Shown: positions 7,763 through 11,295 of the stretch, one piece after another
Layout of the letters: every line of letters begins with the position of its first letter
Position numbering within the stretch: the first letter of the stretch is position 1
Assembly (NCBI GenBank): GCA_016302435.1
Contig: JAEDNQ010000070.1
Span: 1 to 11,295, forward strand
Source: Bacteroidaceae bacterium
GTDB taxonomy: Bacteria > Bacteroidota > Bacteroidia > Bacteroidales > Bacteroidaceae
Direction of reading: 5' to 3'
Length of the DNA stretch: 11,295 bases
Program-made: the position numbers and the translations under genes
The notes under the pieces: model-generated
Told to the model about the DNA's origin: nothing
The model's input: the letters and a program-made list of their open reading frames with translations, nothing else
Database searches by the model: none

Positions 7763-9136
7763 CTACAATTTCTCAAATGAATAATTATATATATGTGGAG
7801 TCTGTGGTTTGTCGTTGGCGTATGGATTGAACGTGTAAGGCAGGTATTCACTTTTTGGATAGGCTGTGACAACGAGGTAGACATCGCGAGTGCCATCGGG
7901 CAGACGCATGGAGAGGGTGCCACGATCTTTTGTCATGACGGGGCCGTATGTGGCTTTGCAGTCTTTGTCAACTGCTACGAGGCGGTATGCGAAGCCATCG
8001 TCAGCCGCGGCCTCAGATGTGAAGCGCACCTTCACCTTCTTTTCTCCGTCTGTGTCAAGTCTGATGACATTTGCCCCATATACTTGCAGAGGCTTTTCAT
8101 TAACAAATTCTCCTGTATATTTCTTGTTGGCCTCGTGCTTGCCAGGAAAATCGAAAGTGAGCAGACGTGAGTAGCAGTCTACCATCTCTGTGGCGAGGTC
8201 TCGGTTGGTGATGCCAAACATGCGCATGTAGGTTTGGGCAGGGTCTTCTCCTTTCTTGCCCTGTCGGAAGAGGTCAGCTATGAGAGTCTGGGCTTGGCGC
8301 TTCATACACCAGTATTCGAGAACATAGGGTGAGTGATATATGTTCTCTACATCGAGAAACCTCAGGTTGGCATGGTCGATGAAGGCGCGCCAATGGTAGT
8401 TCTCATCAGTAGGCCACTCTGGGTTTACGTTGAAGAGCATCCACTGGCTGGTCATCTCGAAGATGCCTCCACCTCCCCAGCTCTCTCCCTGGCCATCGCA
8501 GCTTATCATCGACTGAAAGGAGTGACCAAGCTCATGGGCTATGCAGTTGAGCTTCTCATCTTGCACACGACCAGGAGACACCCACAGCGCACCTATTACC
8601 CCGTCGTAGTCGCCTCCGTAGGCTGTACCCTCAAGAGAATAGTTGAGCATGACCATCATTCGGTAGCGGTCAGCATTGGAACCAGGTTTGATGAATTTGA
8701 GATCATTCTTGAAGTAGTCGTAGAAGGACTGTATGCGGCTGAGCAGATTCGGAAGGTCTACCTTCATGTTCTTCCCCTCAAGATCTGGAGCCTTGCTTAG
8801 GTCATCTCCGAAGGGCTTCTCCCAGAAGATGATGATATCGTCCGTATAAGCACATCGGGAGTAACTCCACTTTGAGTCGGCACTCGTGAAGTCATTGTCC
8901 CTAAGGTCGCGAGGGATATATACCTCTTTGCCCTCTGGAGCTCGGTAAGTGGCAGAAGTGAGGCGTGTGAGGGGAACAGTGTCCAAAGTATCGGATGGCG
9001 AAGCCTGCTGAATGGAAGAGACAGCCTGAGGCAAATCACGACGAGAGCCCGCAGAGGCTTCAGCACTTGATGCCAAGGACAGGAACATGGCTGCAGCTAT
9101 GCCATATCCGTAGCAGAAAGAAAGGTTTGTCTTCAT
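7763..9136 (-). CDS. Secreted DUF6055-like putative zinc metallopeptidase
   Basis: The 457-residue protein begins with a signal peptide (hydrophobic stretch about 13-22, probable cut near ASA at 29) and should be exported. The central feature is CIAHELGHSFQSM, with the HExxH zinc motif at residues 201-205. Glu227 in GGGIFEMTSQW follows at a gluzincin-like distance and could be the third ligand. The surrounding layout (GVIGALWVSPGRV before the motif, a Gly-rich loop, YVLEYWCMKRQ after it) resembles proteins labelled DUF6055 in Bacteroidetes; that assignment is from memory. Residues about 345-457 look like a beta-rich C-terminal domain. The substrate is unknown. It is the first gene downstream of the promoter at 9194-9225 and lies upstream of the GH97 gene on the same strand. 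The stop is TAG, after which the frame stays open. Confidence 0.8.
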   Translation of the reverse strand: MKTNLSFCYGYGIAAAMFLSLASSAEASAGSRRDLPQAVSSIQQASPSDTLDTVPLTRLTSATYRAPEGKEVYIPRDLRDNDFTSADSKWSYSRCAYTDDIIIFWEKPFGDDLSKAPDLEGKNMKVDLPNLLSRIQSFYDYFKNDLKFIKPGSNADRYRMMVMLNYSLEGTAYGGDYDGVIGALWVSPGRVQDEKLNCIAHELGHSFQSMISCDGQGESWGGGGIFEMTSQWMLFNVNPEWPTDENYHWRAFIDHANLRFLDVENIYHSPYVLEYWCMKRQAQTLIADLFRQGKKGEDPAQTYMRMFGITNRDLATEMVDCYSRLLTFDFPGKHEANKKYTGEFVNEKPLQVYGANVIRLDTDGEKKVKVRFTSEAAADDGFAYRLVAVDKDCKATYGPVMTKDRGTLSMRLPDGTRDVYLVVTAYPKSEYLPYTFNPYANDKPQTPHIYNYSFEKL

Positions 9137-9193
9137 TGCAAAAATAGATGTGATAAAATAAGTTTGTTTAGCTAATCGTAAAATTCAATGATA

Positions 9194-9225
9194 CAAAGGT
9201 ACGGTTTTTTGGTGTCAAAATCAAA
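9194..9225 (-). promoter_or_regulatory. Bacteroidetes-type promoter of the DUF6055-like/GH97 genes
   Basis: On the minus strand TACCTTTG (9194-9201) fits TAnnTTTG, and a perfect TTTG (9222-9225) lies exactly 20 bases upstream. This is the best-matching promoter in the window. The start site would be near 9188, about 50 nt before the ATG at 9136. Confidence 0.75.
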
Positions 9226-9262
9226 AAATAATGCCGTTAGCTAAAAAAAAACATTATAAATC

Positions 9263-9293
9263 TTTCTCTTTTTGATTTTATTCACTACTTTTG
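9263..9293 (+). promoter_or_regulatory. Bacteroidetes-type promoter of the NifU-like/GGGtGRT operon
   Basis: TACTTTTG (9286-9293) matches the -7 consensus perfectly; TTTC (9263-9266) is a three-of-four -33 box with a 19-base spacer. Transcription would begin near 9300, giving a leader of about 170 nt before the NifU-like ATG at 9469. Such a long leader, holding a small ORF, suggests post-transcriptional control. Confidence 0.6.
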
Positions 9294-9373
9294 CATAACG
9301 AAATAGCAAAAGAAGGGCAAAACGCATGCCTCAGACACACCACATACCTACTCAACAACAGGAGAGGACAACC

Positions 9374-9427
9374 ATGAAAAAGTGGCTGTGGAGAGGTTGC
9401 CTTTTTGCCGCCAAGACATACAACTGA
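9374..9427 (+). CDS. Candidate 17-residue leader peptide upstream of the NifU-like gene
   Basis: The ORF encodes MKKWLWRGCLFAAKTYN and ends in TGA. AGGAGAGG (9360-9367) sits six bases upstream of the ATG, a strong Shine-Dalgarno. Its neighbour at 9469 has none, as is usual in Bacteroidetes. The peptide has two Trp codons, one Cys and a basic N-terminus. It is too short for a real membrane span and is not a classical Trp or His leader. CAACC (9369-9373) just before the ATG can pair with GGTTG (9395-9399), and GGCAAAA (9316-9322) with TTTTGCC (9403-9409), so translation of this ORF could remodel the leader RNA. It may be regulatory or chance; conservation would decide. Confidence 0.4.
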   Translation: MKKWLWRGCLFAAKTYN

Positions 9428-9468
9428 CATCATAACTAATTTTATTAATTAAAAATTGGATTAAAATT

Positions 9469-10170
9469 ATGGTTTATTCAAAAGAAGTACAGGAAATGTG
9501 CTGTGTAGCCAAAGGTCCAAATCATGGTCCAGCTCCAATTCCAGAAGAAGGAAAGTGGATTCAGGCTAAGGAGATCAAGGACATCTCAGGCATGACACAC
9601 GGTATTGGTTGGTGCGCACCTCAGCAGGGTTGCTGCAAGCTTTCACTCAACGTGAAGGAGGGTATCATTGAAGAGTGTCTCGTTGAGACAATCGGATGCT
9701 CAGGTATGACACACTCAGCAGCTATGGCATCAGAGATTCTCCCAGGCAAGACAATCCTTGAGGCTCTCAACACAGACCTCGTTTGTGACGCCATCAACAC
9801 AGCTATGCGCGAACTCTTCCTCCAGATTGTATACGGACGCACACAGTCTGCATTCTCTGAGGGCGGTCTCGTCATCGGTGCAGGTCTTGAGGACCTCGGC
9901 AAGGGACTCGTGTCACAGTGCGGTACACTCTACGGCACAAAGCTCAAGGGCACACGTTACCTCCAGCTCACAGAGGGCTACATCACAAAGATGTTCCTCG
10001 ATGAGGACAATGAGGTTTGCGGTTATGAGTACGTACACATGGGCAAGTTCATGGAAGCTGTCAAGAAGGGCGTAGATGCCAACGAGGCTCTCAAGAGTGT
10101 CACAGGTACATACGGACGCACAAAGCCAGAGCAGGGAGTTGTTAAGTCAATTGATCCACGTAAAGAATAA
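9469..10170 (+). CDS. NifU-like Fe-S cluster scaffold-type protein, partner of GGGtGRT
   Basis: This 233-residue cytoplasmic protein resembles proteins named iron-sulfur cluster assembly scaffold that sit next to GGGtGRT genes. Residues about 57-102 follow the NifU/IscU pattern: KLSLNVKEGIIEECLVETIGC with Cys77, then AMASEILPGKTILEAL. Ten cysteines are present (11, 12, 49, 55, 56, 70, 77, 106, 151, 184), including a CC pair at the N-terminus and a C-x5-CC stretch at 49-56 where NifU has its first ligand followed by Asp. That Asp is not visible, and the usual third ligand region reads VYGRTQSAF, so Cys106 or Cys151 may replace it. This suggests a changed cluster or metal site. YGRT occurs twice (122-125, 215-218). 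The start is preceded only by AT-rich sequence. The gene is 18 bases from its partner. The biological role is unknown. Confidence 0.82.
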   Translation: MVYSKEVQEMCCVAKGPNHGPAPIPEEGKWIQAKEIKDISGMTHGIGWCAPQQGCCKLSLNVKEGIIEECLVETIGCSGMTHSAAMASEILPGKTILEALNTDLVCDAINTAMRELFLQIVYGRTQSAFSEGGLVIGAGLEDLGKGLVSQCGTLYGTKLKGTRYLQLTEGYITKMFLDEDNEVCGYEYVHMGKFMEAVKKGVDANEALKSVTGTYGRTKPEQGVVKSIDPRKE

Positions 10171-10172
10171 TA

Positions 10173-10180
10173 AAGGAGGA
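10173..10180 (+). promoter_or_regulatory. Strong Shine-Dalgarno of the GGGtGRT gene
   Basis: AAGGAGGA lies eight bases before the ATG at 10189 and two bases after the stop of the upstream gene. Genes of Bacteroidetes seldom use strong Shine-Dalgarno sequences because the 16S anti-Shine-Dalgarno is largely occluded on their ribosomes. This site fixes the start codon and may mark special translational control. Confidence 0.8.
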
Positions 10181-10188
10181 AAGAAATT

Positions 10189-11199
10189 ATGATTAGAGAA
10201 GTAAAATTCGAGTCACAAGATCGTCGTATGAAGCAGATTCTTGCTGCTTTGAACGAAAACGGCATTTCCTCTATCGAAGAGGCAAACGAAATCTGCGAGA
10301 AGGCAGGTCTTGACCCATACATGACATGTGAAGAGACTCAGCGCATCTGCTTCGAGAACGCTAAGTGGGCTTATGTAGTAGGTTCAGCCATCGCTATCAA
10401 GAAGGGCTGCAAGAATGCTGCAGATGCAGCTGAGGCCATCGGTATCGGTCTTCAGGCATTCTGCATCCCAGGTTCAGTAGCTGACGACCGTAAGGTAGGT
10501 ATCGGCCACGGTAACCTTGCTGCTCGTCTTCTCCGCGAGGAGACAGAGTGTTTCGCATTCCTCGCAGGTCACGAGTCTTTTGCAGCTGCAGAAGGTGCCA
10601 TCAAGATTGCTGAGATGGCAAACAAGGTACGTCAGAAGCCACTCCGCTGTATCCTCAACGGTCTCGGCAAGGACGCAGCCATGATCATCTCACGTATCAA
10701 CGGATTCACATACGTGCAGACACAGTTCGACTACTTCACAGGTGAGCTCAAGGTAGTGAAGACAAAGGCATACTCTGATGGTCCACGCGCCAAGGTTAAC
10801 TGCTACGGAGCTGATGACGTGCGCGAAGGTGTAGCCATCCTCTGGAAGGAGAACGTCGATGTGTCTATCACAGGTAACTCTACAAACCCAACTCGTTTCC
10901 AGCACCCAGTAGCTGGTACATACAAGAAGGAGCGTGTCCTCGCAGGCAAGCCATACTTCTCAGTAGCATCAGGTGGCGGTACAGGACGTACTCTCCACCC
11001 AGACAATATGGCTGCTGGTCCAGCCTCATACGGTATGACAGACACACTCGGACGCATGCACTCAGACGCACAGTTCGCAGGTTCATCTTCAGTACCTGCA
11101 CACGTAGAGATGATGGGCTTCCTCGGTATCGGCAACAACCCAATGGTGGGTTGTACAGTAGCATGTGCCGTAAACGTAGCTCTCGCCCTTAATAAGTAA
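10189..11199 (+). CDS. GGGtGRT family protein of unknown function
   Basis: The 336-residue protein carries the family's naming motif GGGTGRT at residues 262-268, inside SVASGGGTGRTLHPDNMAAG. No signal peptide or membrane span is evident, so it is probably cytoplasmic. Other striking segments are GIGHGNLAARLL (about 104-115), ILNGLGKDAAM (about 155-165), HSDAQFAGSSSVPAHVEMMG (291-310) and a terminal GCTVACAVNVA with Cys322 and Cys326. Ten cysteines occur in total (36, 47, 54, 74, 92, 121, 154, 205, 322, 326), compatible with metal or cluster binding, but no known cofactor motif is recognised. The N-terminal 60 residues look helical and include an EEANEICEKAGLDP segment. It is cotranscribed with the NifU-like gene, 18 bases apart, which suggests that the scaffold delivers a cluster to it or that both form a complex. 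The function is not known to me; the family call is firm. Confidence 0.92.
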   Translation: MIREVKFESQDRRMKQILAALNENGISSIEEANEICEKAGLDPYMTCEETQRICFENAKWAYVVGSAIAIKKGCKNAADAAEAIGIGLQAFCIPGSVADDRKVGIGHGNLAARLLREETECFAFLAGHESFAAAEGAIKIAEMANKVRQKPLRCILNGLGKDAAMIISRINGFTYVQTQFDYFTGELKVVKTKAYSDGPRAKVNCYGADDVREGVAILWKENVDVSITGNSTNPTRFQHPVAGTYKKERVLAGKPYFSVASGGGTGRTLHPDNMAAGPASYGMTDTLGRMHSDAQFAGSSSVPAHVEMMGFLGIGNNPMVGCTVACAVNVALALNK

Positions 11200-11239
11200 T
11201 CGGCTACCCAAGACAGTAAAAAGCAAATATTGTCAAATA

Positions 11240-11273
11240 AGACTCCCATGGTTCACATGAGCTGTGGGAGTCT
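11240..11273 (+). terminator. Hairpin terminator after the GGGtGRT gene
   Basis: AGACTCCCA (11240-11248) pairs with TGGGAGTCT (11265-11273) in a 9-bp stem around a 16-base loop, 40 bases after the stop codon. The following bases CTGTTGTATATATA are only moderately T-rich, so termination may be partial. It closes the two-gene operon. Confidence 0.7.
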
Positions 11274-11295
11274 CTGTTGTATATATAGGGATTAT

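Larger units (their letters stand above)
9137..9468. other. Divergent intergenic region of 332 bases
   Basis: This gap separates the minus-strand DUF6055-like gene from the plus-strand NifU-like gene. It holds a promoter for each direction (9194-9225 minus, 9263-9293 plus), about 55 nt of leader for the protease gene, and about 170 nt of leader for the NifU-like gene with a 17-codon ORF. The stretch 9430-9468 is almost pure A and T. No tRNA, known riboswitch consensus or transposon end was recognised. Confidence 0.7.

Noticed and set aside
5536..9136. Complete polysaccharide utilisation locus
   Set aside because: No SusC, SusD, or sensor/regulator gene is present; only single secreted enzymes are seen.
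9383..9430. Trp-type transcription attenuator in the leader
   Set aside because: Only two Trp codons, a weak GGC/GCC hairpin before the T run, and the downstream genes are not Trp-related.
9300..9468. Known riboswitch upstream of the NifU-like gene
   Set aside because: I could not recognise conserved cores such as those of TPP, cobalamin, SAM or FMN elements.

Overview
The window looks like a chromosomal segment of a Bacteroidales bacterium, most likely Prevotella or a close relative. The evidence is four Bacteroidetes-type promoters (a -7 box TAnnTTTG with a TTTG-like -33 box 19-20 bases upstream), mostly AT-rich start regions without Shine-Dalgarno sequences, secreted GH97 and PL26-like enzymes, and intergenic minisatellites. 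The genus is an inference. No phage, transposase, CRISPR, tRNA or rRNA gene was seen.

Layout from left to right. (1) An 18-bp minisatellite cut by the window edge. (2) On the minus strand, a large secreted protein with a DUF6250-like domain fused to a PcRGLX/YetA-like exo-rhamnogalacturonan lyase (PL26-like). (3) On the plus strand, a two-gene operon with overlapping ends: nadA (quinolinate synthase, an Fe-S enzyme of NAD synthesis) and mnmA (tRNA 2-thiouridylase). (4) A shared two-way terminator hairpin between mnmA and the convergent GH97 gene. (5) On the minus strand, a secreted DUF6055-like protein with a HELGH zinc-protease motif, followed by a GH97 glycosidase of the retaining type. Between them lies a 90-bp array of ten 9-bp units, which stays open in frame after the protease stop codon. 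(6) A divergent promoter region of 332 bases. (7) On the plus strand, a NifU-like Fe-S scaffold-type protein and a GGGtGRT-family protein, ending in a hairpin.

The most interesting part is the last one. The NifU-like/GGGtGRT pair has no assigned function that I know of. Its codon use is strikingly uniform, as in highly expressed genes. It is preceded by a leader of about 170 nt holding a 17-codon ORF with a strong Shine-Dalgarno, and the second gene has a near-perfect Shine-Dalgarno. Strong Shine-Dalgarno sequences are rare in Bacteroidetes. The scaffold keeps the NifU GC...AsEi.pGKT.lEAl core but has a different cysteine arrangement, which suggests a specialised metal or cluster role with the partner rather than general Fe-S assembly.

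The secreted enzymes (RG-I lyase-like, GH97, putative metallopeptidase) fit a plant-polysaccharide and glycoprotein diet. No SusC/SusD pair or regulator is present, so a complete polysaccharide utilisation locus is not shown here.
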